A stretch of 64,000 bases of DNA from Apostichopus japonicus (Eukaryota > Echinodermata > Holothuroidea > Aspidochirotida > Stichopodidae): assembly GCF_037975245.1 (NCBI RefSeq), contig NC_092574.1, positions 8,432,213-8,496,212 of the forward strand, written 5' to 3'. Numbering within the stretch: position 1 is the first letter of the stretch; each line of letters opens with the position of its first letter. The notes below the pieces were generated by a model. It searched no databases, was not told the DNA's origin, and saw only the letters and a list, made by a program, of their open reading frames with translations. Position numbers and translations under genes: made by a program. Shown here piece by piece: positions 48,801 through 59,870 of this stretch.

Positions 48801-51800
48801 TTAAAAAAGATTTTACCTCAGTAAACCTCTTAATTGTCTTGCCTTTATTCAAATCCCAGATGAAGACACCATTTCGGGAAGTTCCTGCAGCAATGCAATT
48901 TAAGTCAGCTTCCAAAATAAGAATAAAAGAAAAGAAACAAAAGAAAAGGTTTAAACAAATCGATGCTGGTGGCATAATATTTCAAAATCGAAAATTGCTT
49001 CTAGCTATTTATTTAAAAATATAAAAACCAGAAAAAAAAGAAGAGGTATAAGATTTCCCCATTCATTTTAATGTTTGCCCCTGCTTTCAATATGATCAAT
49101 TCAATGGAAAAGAAGACAAAAAAGACTACAAGAGCTATACAATCGAGAAAATGTACTTAAATTTGAAACAGAACTTTTCTGTAGAAGCTAAAAACCGTTG
49201 CAGATTTTGGAAAACAGCGGTTGTGCAAGGTCAACGGACAGATAATCAACTTATCTGAGGGATCTATGTGTAACTTATTCACTTTGAATCCAGAAAATGA
49301 TAATTAATCCCTCAAAATGTAAATCCCCCAAAATTGGTAAACCACACATGAATTATGTATTTTCGGCGGTTCCAAAGTTTCATTACTGGCAGAGCCTGAA
49401 ATTTGTTTGTGTTTTGTATAACATTGCACACAATCAAACAATGATCTCATGTTGCAGGAGATTCATATCATCGATATAAATATTATTTCTTTTCTTTTAT
49501 ATAAGAAGTGTTTATAACAATGACGGAATTTATGACAGGGGTATTATTGATCAAAGCAGATTCTGTCAATGTATTTTCTGAAGCCTTTGCTAGAAAAGTG
49601 AATTTGTCATCCAAACTGATTTTAGTGAGAAATATAAAAAAAATATAGAAATAAAATAAAAAGAGCTTGAACTAGTCTATTTATTACATTCTGCCCATCT
49701 CATTAATGCAATCTAGAGGTATAATGTTGCAGTGCTTGTAGATTGGACAAGTCAATAACCATCCATGAAAAACTCTTTTGAAAAATGTCTTTTTGCTCAG
49801 AGACCTTGTTTAGACCAGGTGCCATCTCGGCTAGGTCACCTGCACAGGCTAAATGCGTCATGTAATAATTTTTGTTTGAAAGGAACAAAGAAATCTGTGA
49901 AGAGAATGGGAATCGATCCAGTGACCCCTGGGTTACAAGCCCAGCGATCCCTGTAGAACTATTTTTTGCTGCAGGGCTCCTGTCCAGTTTTCCATTAGTC
50001 ATCGACTTACATAATTATATGTAATTATATATAAAATTAAATCTATTCCCTGCCACTTTTTGGATTGTCTCAAAGGAAACTGGGGGGGGGGGGAAATTCC
50101 TGGTTGCACGGTATGCAAGGTACTGTGGCTTATGACTGGTGCCCCCAGCAAAGAAATGGCTATATAGGGATTGATGCTAACTAAAGGCTGGATAGCTCCA
50201 GTTGGTAGAGCGCTGCTGGGCTTGTAATCCAGAGGTCACTGTTTCCAATCCCACTTCTAGCCATAAATTTTGTTGCTCTTATCCATTGTCTATAATGTCC
50301 CAGTCTGTTTTCCATTATCCATTTACTTTACATAAATGTTAATAATTTTAGCAGCTCCCAAAGGGGTTTGAAGGGTTTGCATTATAATCACTTTTAATTC
50401 TTTGTAAATGTATTAGTAGGCCTTAACAACATTCACAACTTAGATATTTATATTACAGGGGCTTGTCAAGTGTATGCTTCTAGACCCTTTAGAGGAGTCT
50501 GACAGACAGACAGACAGACAGACAGACAAATGGACAGGATTTAAGTATTACATAGATAAGTGGTAAGAGTATCAGAGAGAGAGAGCAAAAGAAACACAGG
50601 GGATAGACATATGTAAAGAACATCTTAAAAATATTAAACCACTTTAATATTTTCTTGTTATCAAATCAAAGCGGTTCAACCTAGTCAGCTGTATAAGATA
50701 TGCATATCTGCAGGGTAACATAACGAAGTACAGCTAAATGGGAAAGGACTTGTCACTGAATACCTACTCTGTAAAGAACAAGTTACGACGTAATTTGTCA
50801 TATTCAAAAAAGAGTAAAAGTTCATCTGATCAATTTGAAGCTTACATCTAATTACTTAGCTACATTCCTTTTCACGTTCCAAATGTTTTGTTCGTCTCAT
50901 CCCATTCTTCTTTTGAGATGACCATTTTGAATTCCTCCGTCAATCGCTTGATAAAATTTTCCTTCAATGTCCCTCAAGTCATTAGCGAGTAATATCAACC
51001 TTTTTTTCCACTTTTGGTTGAGTTAAAAGGACAAACACAAGATAATCTTGTACAAAAGAAATCTTAGATCAAAGAATTCAAATTATGAGCAATTTTTTAT
51101 TATTTGGCTGTTTTTTACCTGGAGCCCAGGAAAGTGAATAGATGATGCCTTCGTTTCCCGGAGATGAATTTACGGCAGTGAGGGAATTCACGTCCCACAC
51201 TTTCATTGTCCCGTCAAACGAAGCTGTCGCCAAAAGGTCAGGGTTGTCAGGTTTAAACTTACAATCAAAGATAGTTTCTATGTGACCCTGTAAGCAGAAT
51301 GGAAATCAACAAATATTTATGACAAATAGTAAATCTTTAAGGTTCTTGTGTTTGAAACTTGCAAGCCAAATTCGTTAATTGGAACATTAAAGAGTTAAGC
51401 AAAAACAAGCACTGCGTCAAATTGTGAAAGTAATTTATGTTCAAGATTTGTTTCCGATTTGTATCCCTAAAAATATCTGCAATTTCTTTTTTTTTCCCAA
51501 AAATGTTTTGGCGACCCTAAAAAGGATTGCAATCTCCACTTTGAATAGCATGGGTGCTAGAGGAATTGGCTGGTCTACAGTGGTTAGTGCTCAGTCATAA
51601 ATAAAGCCAATCCATTTTTTTTATCTTTATCAAAGGTGGCATCCAATTAACATTTCTACTAAATAGAGATACAGTAATTTTTTAAATTTTTTAATACAGT
51701 AAAGATTGCTCAACCTTCCACATTTCAACTTTCATTTCATTTCAAGCTATTTATATTTTTATCCAGTGAGCCATGCCAACTGATGATAGCAAAACCTTGA

Positions 51801-54800
51801 ATGGTTATTCTCCACGTTGAAATCTTGATCCAAACCGACATACGGGACAGTGATTTCAAAATGATAAAACCATTTTGGCACGAGCATATATCAGACCGAA
51901 TCAAATACTATCATATCTGAAAAATCCAGGCTGAATCAATTAGGTAAACTAGGAAACTTGGTCCTTGCGTTTATTTGCGACCACCACCACTACCGACACT
52001 AATACCGACGACAGGAGAAGAAAATAACAACCTGGAAGGCATTTCTTTACCAATTCTCTAAGGAAGTCCCATTTCCTCTTGCGTAGATCGTACAAGCCGA
52101 CGCCTCCATCTTGGAATGTGCAGACGGCATGACCCGGGGGAAGAGCGTAAGATTGATATTGTTTGCTGCCTCCGGTGTTCGGTGAGCTCTGACTTTGACT
52201 CGACGACCCACGAAGGAGAGACTTTGAGCTGTCGTTGTCGTTGACGTCCGGGTCAGCATTTAAAACGCAAAGCGCGTGGAAGCCCATCTTTTTCAGCTTA
52301 AAACTAAGGATAGGAGACGATTTGGAGACGCTCCATAGACGAAGGATACCGACGTGAGCATCTGGTGAAGAACATTGGTAAAATTACACAAAAGTTGAAG
52401 AGTGAAAAGTAGAATTGTGAACAGGGTTAAAGAAGGATAATGAAAGACAAACGGGAAAACGAAAACGTTCAGTGGTTCCGATGCCCAAAGAATATTCATA
52501 GTGTGGTAAGCGATACATGTCGATATTCATGAACTTGTACACACGGCACCAAAATGAAGAGTGATTATGCATTGACAAATGGGACAACGTATAAAGGGAA
52601 GTTACCACAGATCAGTTATCGTGGTCTGACAAAGTCCATTTAGTGACATCATATTAAAACAATTATATGCATGAATATTAATGAGGTCAAATTTTATGAT
52701 CTCATTGGCATGTACTGTATCTATATATACTGTACTTTCATTGTAGTATCCAAGGACATATATGTATAAAGCTAATTAGACATACAATTTCAGAGATGTT
52801 CGATTCAAAATTTTATGTTCACTGATTAATATTCATGATATGCACACAAAACTTATGATGTTGATTGTATGAATGTAGTGTGACAAACCTAATATGTCAT
52901 GAATGGAAATCATGGAACATTTGGTTCTTTTCTTGTGTTTAAAAACCATTTCTTACAATTAGATGATGACTAAAACATAGAAATGTCATGGAAAGTTTGA
53001 GTATTTTGTACCAGCATCACCATAACAGCAAGAACCAAATTTTACATTAAGTCCTGCCCATTCATTAATATTCATATGGCATGGGAACCAAAACCAATCT
53101 ACTCATCACAGGGCATCTACTTAAATGAGGTAAAAATTATTGTTGAAATGAACATGTCTATATGTAGTTGCATCACCATACCAAGTGTAAACTAAATAGG
53201 ACATACAGTTGTAGAGATAGAGACATTTTAAGAATTTTATGGTAAGCCCTGCTCACTCATTAATATTTATAAGGTGGGAACCAAAAACAACAGGGCACAT
53301 CTACTCATTGTAGGTCATCTACCTACCAAGTATGACATTGATTCAACTTGTGATTGTTGAGATATGGTGTTTACAAGCTATTTTATGAAGATTCCAATTA
53401 AGCCCAGCCACTAATGAATATTAATGAGGTAAATTTGTTGTTGCAAAGATTATGTACTCTATGTAGTTACATCACCATACCCAATATGAACTAAATCGGA
53501 CATTTACGGTTGAAGAGATATCGACCCTTTTCAGAATTTACATTAAGCCCCGCCCACTCATTAATATGCAAGACAGCCCTACCAAAAAACATTTACTGAC
53601 CCTGACCAACATATATATATACTAAGTATGACATCAATCACATATTTCCTTCTTGGGATATTTGTTTCCATTCTCACCTCCAGTTACAAACATGCCAGGT
53701 GCACTGGGGACCCAGGCAAGGGTACAGATAGAGGTGGCCACACTCGGTGTCACAAAGGTCATCAGAACTGTCCTAGACTCACTGTCGATTAGCCTCGCAC
53801 CATACTTTTCGTTTGCTGTCAGTAAGTATTCGGTGGATAGAGGATCCCACTCCAACGCCACGATAGGGTCATCTTCCTCCGTTTCCAAGGTCATAGGTTG
53901 AAGCACATGTTTAAAGCTCTTTGCACCTGACAAAGTCAAATATTTCATCACATACGTAAAAATTTATCAAGGTAATGAAGAATTACTGTTCAATTTATTC
54001 AACGTTACACCCTACAGGCAATCTATACTTGGATTATTCAATGATTCATCTACTTAACGCAACCATACTTGGAATATTGAATGTTATACACCTAAAGGCA
54101 TCCTTACTTGAACTATTCAATATTTCACCTAAAGGGTTTCATACTTGGACTGTTTACTATTACACTAAAGGTATCAATACTTGGACCCATTCAACATTAT
54201 ACCAAAAGGCATCCTTAAATGGATTATTCAATATTATACCACAAGGCATCCTTACTTGGATTATTCAATGTTATACCACAAGGCATCCTTATTTGGGTTA
54301 TTCATATTTCACCTTTAGAATGGCTTCCATACTTGGACTATTATTGTTAAACCTGTATTAAGGTTCAATCTGTACATACCTGGACTAAAGAAAGACAAAC
54401 TGCCATCTTCATGTCCAAAGACCATTTTACCCAACTTTCTGTGGTGCCACCTGAACAGAGTCACGTTCGATATAAAGCTTTGAGCTTCTTTGTGAGGGAT
54501 GGCTGGGTTGTGACCTTCACATTTCCAGAGATACAGTGGACCTTTCCCACTGATGTACGCCACGGCGTCGTTGTCATGCGTGCACCACCCTATACAGGTC
54601 GGCGAGGTCACCTTGGTCCCTTCCAGCTTTGCGATGCACTGCTGCTCGGTGACGTTCCAGACCAGTATTCTGCAGTCAGTTCCGGTGCTAGCAAACAGGT
54701 CCGGGTTTGTGGGGTGCCAGGAGATAGCCGTGATGGACTTTTTATGCTCGGACATAATGGAGTGGAGCTTGAATTCCTTGTAATTCTTGTCCATCTGTGA

Positions 54801-56619
54801 GAGAACAGATAAAGACATTTATTTACCTTTGTTATAAACTTAGGTCAAACAATCTCACAAGCATATCATACTAATTAGATTACTGTGTATACATTCAGGG
54901 CAAAACATCAAAGTGCTATATAGTGAAATCGTGAACAGCCAACAACTGACTAAGTTCTTTATTTGGCCAGGCTTTACGGTTGGCACTTTGCCATTGTTTT
55001 TATTAGTATTTTTTTATTATTAATTCTATTTTTCTTAATTTTTTTTTCTTAATTTTTTTTGTTCTCTGAGGATTGAGATGGGGCAGAAGGGTGGGAACTA
55101 ACAGATCAAAATTGAAATCTTAGACAAATGATTTTAACTACAGTACTCTGAGCTTATCTTAGAACCATTTCATTTGAGTAAAAAAAAATTGATAAATGAA
55201 ATGATTATGAATTTGACTATTAAAATGTGAAAATTGATAAATCTTCTTAAATCATCCAATTGATGGAATTATTAGTTACAACCCTGTACTACAATAAACC
55301 ATAATGCCTAGTGAATGACAGAAGAATGACGCACAATTACTTCCTATGATATAGGGCTTGAATTCATAAAGTGGCAGATGTCAGTCTTGTAGTTAGTTTA
55401 GTTAAGCTGCCAGTGTATACTATTATCCCTGCCATGGTAAAGATGTAATGTCAAATATTCATACTCTTTCTTCTCAAACTGCTATTCAATATATATATAT
55501 ATGTTTACTCTTTTCTTCCGAAACACTCGACCGTCAAATGTCAGCAATCACGTCACGAGACTGACTTGTCGTCTGACCAAATCTTATTACTGAGTCATGC
55601 CCCCGAAGAAGTCTCTCATTAAACACCAGCCCAGCACACACACATGAGGAATTACAGAAATTAGATTCCAAAGGAGACCTATTTCCATACATCAATGTTA
55701 AATAGAGCAGAAAGCAAGAAAACAGTGTGAGCTCCTTCTCACATGCGTTCTGTTTCTGTTTCTGAATGAGAGCAAACGGTTACAGTACATTGATGGAACA
55801 ATGTTCTACAGAGCAACGATTGAGACTCTGACGAAAGTAACACGAAGAGAGCCAAAAAAAAAGAGAGAAGGGAAATAAGATAAGACAAGAACTTCAGATA
55901 TGACTGTACATAGCAATATGTACTGTGCAGTATCTGAGGTACAGTGGGAGTTTTAGTCGGCTGAATTATTGAGAAGGTGGTCGGGTCTTCGATATAGTTC
56001 TGTACACAGAAGAGATAACCTGCAAAAGAGGACGAAACGGTTTCTACCACCTACGGCAACCCTCCCCACCCCACCTCACGCTCCTTTATAAAAATAAAAA
56101 TCCTGAACATTGAGAAGGTGGCCAGGTTTTCAATATAGTTCTGTACATAGAAGAGATAACCTGCAAAAGAGAACTACTGCATGAAACGGCTTCTACCACT
56201 TACGTCAACCCTCCCCACCCCACGCTCCTTTATAAAAATAAAAATCCTGGTTGTCGGGTCTTCAATATAGTTCTGTACACAGAAGAGATAACCTGCAAAA
56301 GAGAGCTGCCGCATGAAAGGGTTTCTACCACCTACGGCAACCCACCCCATCCCACCCCCCTTTATATAAAAAGATAACCTGCAAAAGATAACTACCGCAT
56401 GAAATGATTTCTACCACTTAGGGCAAGCCACCCCACCCCAGCCCACCTCACCCTCCTTTATATAAAAACAATCCTGAAATGTTAATGGCCACTCACCTGG
56501 TATATATAAATGGCTAACGTCGCACAGTAAGCGAATCTGTTGCCGTTGGCTGCGCAAACATCTCGGTTCCATGGCTGGCAGCCGGCCGCTAGAAGACCAA
56601 CCTGCTTCATAGAGGTCAT
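28697..56619 (-). CDS. WDR17: WD repeat-containing protein 17
   Basis: WDR17 is a conserved WD40 scaffold protein of poorly known function. Twenty-five coding exons join in phase to 1291 aa (human about 1300). Exons: 56497-56619, 54380-54794, 53678-53926, 52051-52361, 51119-51287, 48817-48908, 46183-46265, 44971-45057, 44295-44459, 43248-43400, 41645-41844, 40393-40526, 39867-39992, 38628-38771, 37796-37860, 36388-36633, 35999-36098, 35035-35177, 33632-33743, 33226-33364, 32199-32301, 31771-31872, 30845-30955, 29221-29404, 28697-28816. The N-terminus has [20 protein letters not shown]40 repeats span about 50-660, for example [12 protein letters not shown] (387-398), [25 protein letters not shown] and [12 protein letters not shown]. 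The rest is helical and TPR-like, with [37 protein letters not shown] and IGALLAIRR, ending [13 protein letters not shown]...INPF. Every intron is GT-AG. The frame stays open above the chosen ATG, so an N-terminal extension is possible. Confidence 0.95.
29405..30775. repeat. Minisatellite with 639-bp higher-order repeat, WDR17 intron
   Basis: About nineteen units of roughly 70-80 bp, each with a form of 'tctggagatctaggtgtgtt' then 'cacagtgaatcaaacat', run head to tail. Two almost identical blocks are offset by 639 bp (for example 29461 and 30100), followed by a short third start near 30697. The unit is a copy of the 3' splice site and first exon bases of the WDR17 exon at 29221-29404, which the array touches directly. 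The array fills most of the intron between that exon and 30845-30955. Confidence 0.95.
31431..31463 (+). repeat. Degenerate hammerhead-like repeat word
   Basis: 'tctgaagaagattctgctgg' followed by 'gatggcaacgtc' is a diverged relative of the arms of the palindrome at 11261-11353. Here the CTGAAGA box is intact but GAAAC has become GCAAC. It is probably a relic of the same dispersed element. Confidence 0.45.
31492..31810. repeat. 153-bp tandem duplication including an exon end and donor
   Basis: Two 153-bp copies start near 31492 and 31645, and the real exon begins at 31771. Sequence at 31611-31656 repeats 31764-31809: the last roughly 39 coding bases of the WDR17 exon 31771-31872 plus its GTGAGT donor. 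The extra copy lies in the downstream intron, without an acceptor of its own that I can see. Confidence 0.9.
36790..37362. repeat. Minisatellite CCATCCTCCCATA in a WDR17 intron
   Basis: Variants of 'accatcctcccataccatcc' and 'taccaccatcctcc' run for about 570 bp. Blocks opening with 'accatcctttaccata' recur at about 36823, 36981 and 37138, a higher-order period near 157 bp. Because the unit lacks stops, it yields a 205-codon open frame on the plus strand that is not a gene. The array lies in the intron between exons 37796-37860 and 36388-36633. Confidence 0.95.
40588..40968 (-). mobile_element. 3' end of a non-LTR retrotransposon (LINE relic)
   Basis: The minus-strand frame at 40693-40968 has the C-terminal signature of LINE reverse-transcriptase proteins: [19 protein letters not shown], then a short helix ending ELKTF. 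The stop is followed by a 3' tail with 'aaagcgctttacaaatct' and then a TTA/TAT microsatellite, as in many CR1/L2-type elements of aquatic animals. The 5' part is absent (dead-on-arrival truncation). It sits in the WDR17 intron just upstream of the exon 40393-40526. The exact clade is uncertain. Confidence 0.75.
41010..41500. repeat. Nested tandem duplications in a WDR17 intron
   Basis: A segment of about 160 bp with 'ccaccacaaacaaata' and 'tttctggttactttt' occurs twice, offset by about 290 bp. Within the first copy a 67-bp unit beginning 'ttcgtaccgagttgtaaatt' is repeated perfectly at 41161 and 41228. Confidence 0.9.
43450..43788. repeat. 18-bp minisatellite beside a WDR17 exon
   Basis: About nineteen units of 'ggtacggctgtggtcaga' run head to tail, starting about 50 bases from the acceptor of the exon 43248-43400 and upstream of it in transcription. 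In the WDR17 sense each unit reads 'tctgaccacagccgtacc', that is, a ctgac branch-point-like word and a cacag acceptor-like word. The 18-bp unit keeps all plus-strand frames open, creating false open frames. Confidence 0.95.
45756..45876. repeat. TA / TATACACA microsatellite
   Basis: A (TA)n tract passes into repeated tacatatatacacatata words. It produces false isoleucine-tyrosine open frames on both strands. It lies in a WDR17 intron. Confidence 0.95.
49905..49960 (-). repeat. tRNA-Thr-like SINE fragment
   Basis: On the minus strand an anticodon arm ctggg-cttgtaa-cccag (anticodon TGT) is followed by 'ggtcactggatcgattccc', a recognisable B-box region. The D arm is degraded. Sequence beyond it at about 49975-50020 ('ccagttttccatta') matches the tail of the second copy at 50186, but in opposite relative orientation. 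Confidence 0.55.
50186..50262 (+). pseudogene. tRNA-Thr(TGT)-derived sequence
   Basis: The acceptor strands ggctgga and tctagcc pair over 7 bp, the D-arm region reads tagctccagttggtagagc, and the anticodon loop is cttgtaa (TGT). One extra base in the D loop, a duplicated ctg before the anticodon stem and a broken T stem (actgtttccaatcccac) argue against a working tRNA. With the shared downstream tail it looks like the head of a SINE. It is in a WDR17 intron. Confidence 0.6.
50500..50526. repeat. GACA microsatellite
   Basis: About seven copies of gaca (gacagacagacagacagaca) lie in a WDR17 intron. Confidence 0.9.
53000..53640. repeat. Dispersed repeat cluster in a WDR17 intron
   Basis: Imperfect units containing 'taagccccgcccactcatta', 'ggcatgggaacc' and 'tagttgcatcaccatacc' recur at about 53045, 53240, 53395 and 53545. 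The same family is present at 3955-4430, where it is split by a MITE. Family unknown; no coding capacity seen. Confidence 0.75.
55970..56460. repeat. About 140-bp tandem repeat after WDR17 exon 1
   Basis: Three to four decaying units carry 'gaaggtggtcgggtcttc', 'acagaagagataacctgc' and 'ctaccacctacggcaaccc'. The array ends about 35 bases from the donor of the first coding WDR17 exon. On the minus strand units include ttttgcag, an acceptor-like word. Confidence 0.85.
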
Positions 56620-57347
56620 GTTGCACATCCAAAAATCCTTTCCGCAATCTTCACAGTAAATTGGGCATTTTAGAAGGAATTCTCAATTCTCAACACATGT
56701 CCGTGATAGTTATTCAATACCTGTAAAATTTCCCAAAAATATAAAGTTAAATTAAAAAATAAAATAAAGAAGAAAGATCTTTAGAGAAAGAAAATTACAT
56801 TTATTTTAGAAGAGTAAAATTGACCCCGTCCTATGTTAATCATTGACCAATCTATATTTCACCTGAGTCTTTGAGAAACATTGCATCTGGGTTTTAAGGG
56901 TATATTTTTTTAAGTACAGTCTGAAAGCTTGTAAAATATGTTATACAGAGCAAGACACACGTTGATCCCAAAGTCTCCAACTGTAATCGATGACGTTGAT
57001 TGTTCTAATTTATCTGCTTCGATAATTTCAATTTATCTGCCTGCGGTAAGCTGAGATGAGATACAGTATCTGTCCACATCAGCAAAATTGACATTTCAAC
57101 TTTAAAAAGTTACATTTATACTAAATAATTTAAACCAAAAAAGGAAAATTAACCTGTACACTATGATTCTCACCATATCTTCATTTTTTTTTATGGTTAA
57201 TTTTTAATGTTTATAGTTTCTAATATTTTTTTATACTATTACTAGGCCTGTAAAGTCATCATAAAATATATGGTTATTCCTTGGTAACCTTGGCAACCCT
57301 TCCCATTCATTTCACACTACATGTATTCAAATTTGACGACACCAACA

Positions 57348-58062
57348 GCATCAACAACAAATTACAAAATTTTGGTCATGTTCTCAAACTAAGACTTGCC
57401 AAATAGACTTGGGACAGTAGCAGGAGGAAGATATTTCAAGAGAAATTTGACTTTACAGGAATATTAATTTGAGATTGTAATTGGTAAAATCCTATACAGT
57501 AAGATATCCTCTGCCTCCACTTCTCATAGATTAAAATGCCCTTTTTTTTTTAAAAAGAAACTGAATCTGAATTTCTATATTTGATCCAAGCAAACATCTC
57601 AAAGGCAAAGTTTACTTTTTGAACTTGGGCAGAATCATGTTATGTCTCTTATAAATATTATTATAATTAAGTTTCCTACGAAAGCAGCGGGTAAGGAATT
57701 TGAGGAGAAATTCTGCTTTCTCATATAAGGTATGTCGTAAATCTATAAAGTTGAAATCTAAAACTGAAAATTATGAACAGTTTGAAGACAGCAAATTAAC
57801 CTCGGCCTGGATTCACACAAGATATGAAAATCAACAACAACATCAACAACAAGTTACAGTACAAACTTTGGTCTTGTTCTCAAACTAAGACATGCCAAAT
57901 AGACTTGGGACAGTAGTAAACAGGAGGAAGATATTTCAAGAGAAATTTGGCTTTACAGGAATATTAATTGGGGATTGTTATCGGTAACATCCTGTAAAGT
58001 TAGTTATCTCCTGCCTCCACTTCTCATAGATTAAACTTCCCTTTTTTTTTAAAGAAATTTGC
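57348..58062. repeat. Direct duplication of about 230 bp
   Basis: The segments 57348-57575 and 57829-58062 share long identical words such as 'agacttgggacagtag', 'gaggaagatatttcaagaga' and 'ctccacttctcatagattaa', offset by about 480 bp. Neither holds a coding frame I recognise. Confidence 0.9.
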
Positions 58063-59680
58063 GGTGCCAACAGGAGGAAAATGCTCATTTGAAAATCAAC
58101 TTATAGTGCTAGTACATAAAAGTTAGTTTACAAAGATTTGGGAATTTTGGCCACTGTTGACTTCCGATGACCTTTAACACCAATAACTCATTAAGGGCCT
58201 ACATCAGCATATATAGTTACTGTAAAGTATGAAACATCGGTGAGTGCATAGTCACAATGATTGAATTGATTAGCTCGCTCATGAACTAGCTGATGGATAT
58301 CTACATTTTAACCCCCCCCCCCCCGCTCCGAGGTTGCTAGAATATCATGTTAACAAGCAAAGAAGTCACGTACACACACAAACACATGCTGTCATATATA
58401 CAATAAGACTTTACACTAATAAAGAAATACTGTAAGCATGTATCATTTTGGTAATTTTACATTTCTTTTTCTTAAATTACAGTTTTGGTTTTCAGTAATT
58501 GATAGTATAATTCAGTTGCCAAGTTTCAGAAATAAGAATACATAACAACACAACTTTACGTATAAACAGAGCTTCCTAAATCCCCATAATTACTGGTTTG
58601 GGTATTATTGAGAGATGAAACTAAGCCCCCTTGAACCAAGATATAAAGCACTATCCCATCGACCTAAACCTAAGCAATAGGTACATCCCACCTTGGAGAA
58701 ACCACCAACTTCATCCTCACTTTCTAATCTAGTTTTTTAACTACACACATTATCGCAGACTTTACAGCCAAGATCATCCACTTCAATTTGACCTTGGTGA
58801 TCATCTCTGTAAAGGTGTCCAATTACGGACTTCTTTCGGTTTGTAAAATAGTGTGCTTCAATGTTGAGGGGACAGGTAAGTGATAGTATTCCAAATCTAC
58901 ACAGTGTGTGGGCAACTTATTGTGGGGAAGATAATTTCTCTTGATGGCAGTGTTTATATCAATCAAAGAGTTTGACATTAACTATTAAAAATGTCTCATG
59001 CAATCGATAATTTAGAACTTTCCATTCACATTTGAAAACAGCTGACAAGCTGGGTTAATAAAAAAACAAAGCCAGTCTTTATCTGATAAGGTTTAGTGTG
59101 AAATTAAATCCAGTGACAAGTTGACAACCGATGGAAATGTAGTATAGGGAAGATAAAGTTTCACCCTTCAGCCGGGTAGAATTAATAAATACTGAGAAGT
59201 GGCACTGTACAGTAAGTGTCTTACGGTATACCTAAATTTACAAGCGAAGCTTCTGGAGATTCGGAAATAACGAGAAATAAGTTTTGTGACATGGACAATA
59301 TTAATGTATTCTCTTTGTCTGTAAAGGATTAGACTCAAATTTTTTAACACTCTTCTCTGAATCTAAACAAACATTGAATCAAAGAGAAATCTGATGACAT
59401 TTGGGCATTCGGAGCGCTCCAGATCGAGAGCTACTTGATGACTCTGAAGTCTGAAGTGGCCTTTACGAGTAGTTAATCTCAATCGATGAGCGACAGCGAG
59501 CGAAATCGACGTCGACAACTTTATAGACTTGTTGAATCTTTGCAGGTCGATTCCTGGAATAGGAAGTGCTGTAAACATGATAATCATTTAGGAAATGAAC
59601 TGGGATCGAATTTTAAAAGTGATGGTTTTTCTGAGATTTAACGGATTTACCGTTTCGTAGATTTTTCCAAATGTCAGCCG

Positions 59681-59870
59681 TTAGTTGATATCAGAATTTG
59701 AACTACTGTACTGTATGTTCCCACTCAACTCTATATTTTTAGTTGATATCAGAATTTGAACTACTGTACTGTATGTTCCCACTCAACTCTATATTTTCAG
59801 TTGATATCAGAATTTGAACTTTTTTCCCACTCAACTCCAATATTTTTAATTGATATCAGAATTGGATCTA
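59681..59870. repeat. 58-bp tandem repeat
   Basis: About three and a half units of 'tagttgatatcagaatttga' followed by 'actactgtactgtatgttcc' and 'cactcaactctata' have a 58-bp period. The last unit carries an internal deletion. Confidence 0.9.

Noticed and set aside
50186-50262. Functional tRNA-Thr gene
   Set aside because: An extra D-loop base, a 3-base insertion before the anticodon stem and a broken T stem make function unlikely; a shared tail suggests a SINE.
54411-54800. 129-codon plus-strand frame
   Set aside because: It is the antisense shadow of the second WDR17 coding exon, which has clear WD40 similarity and fitting splice sites.
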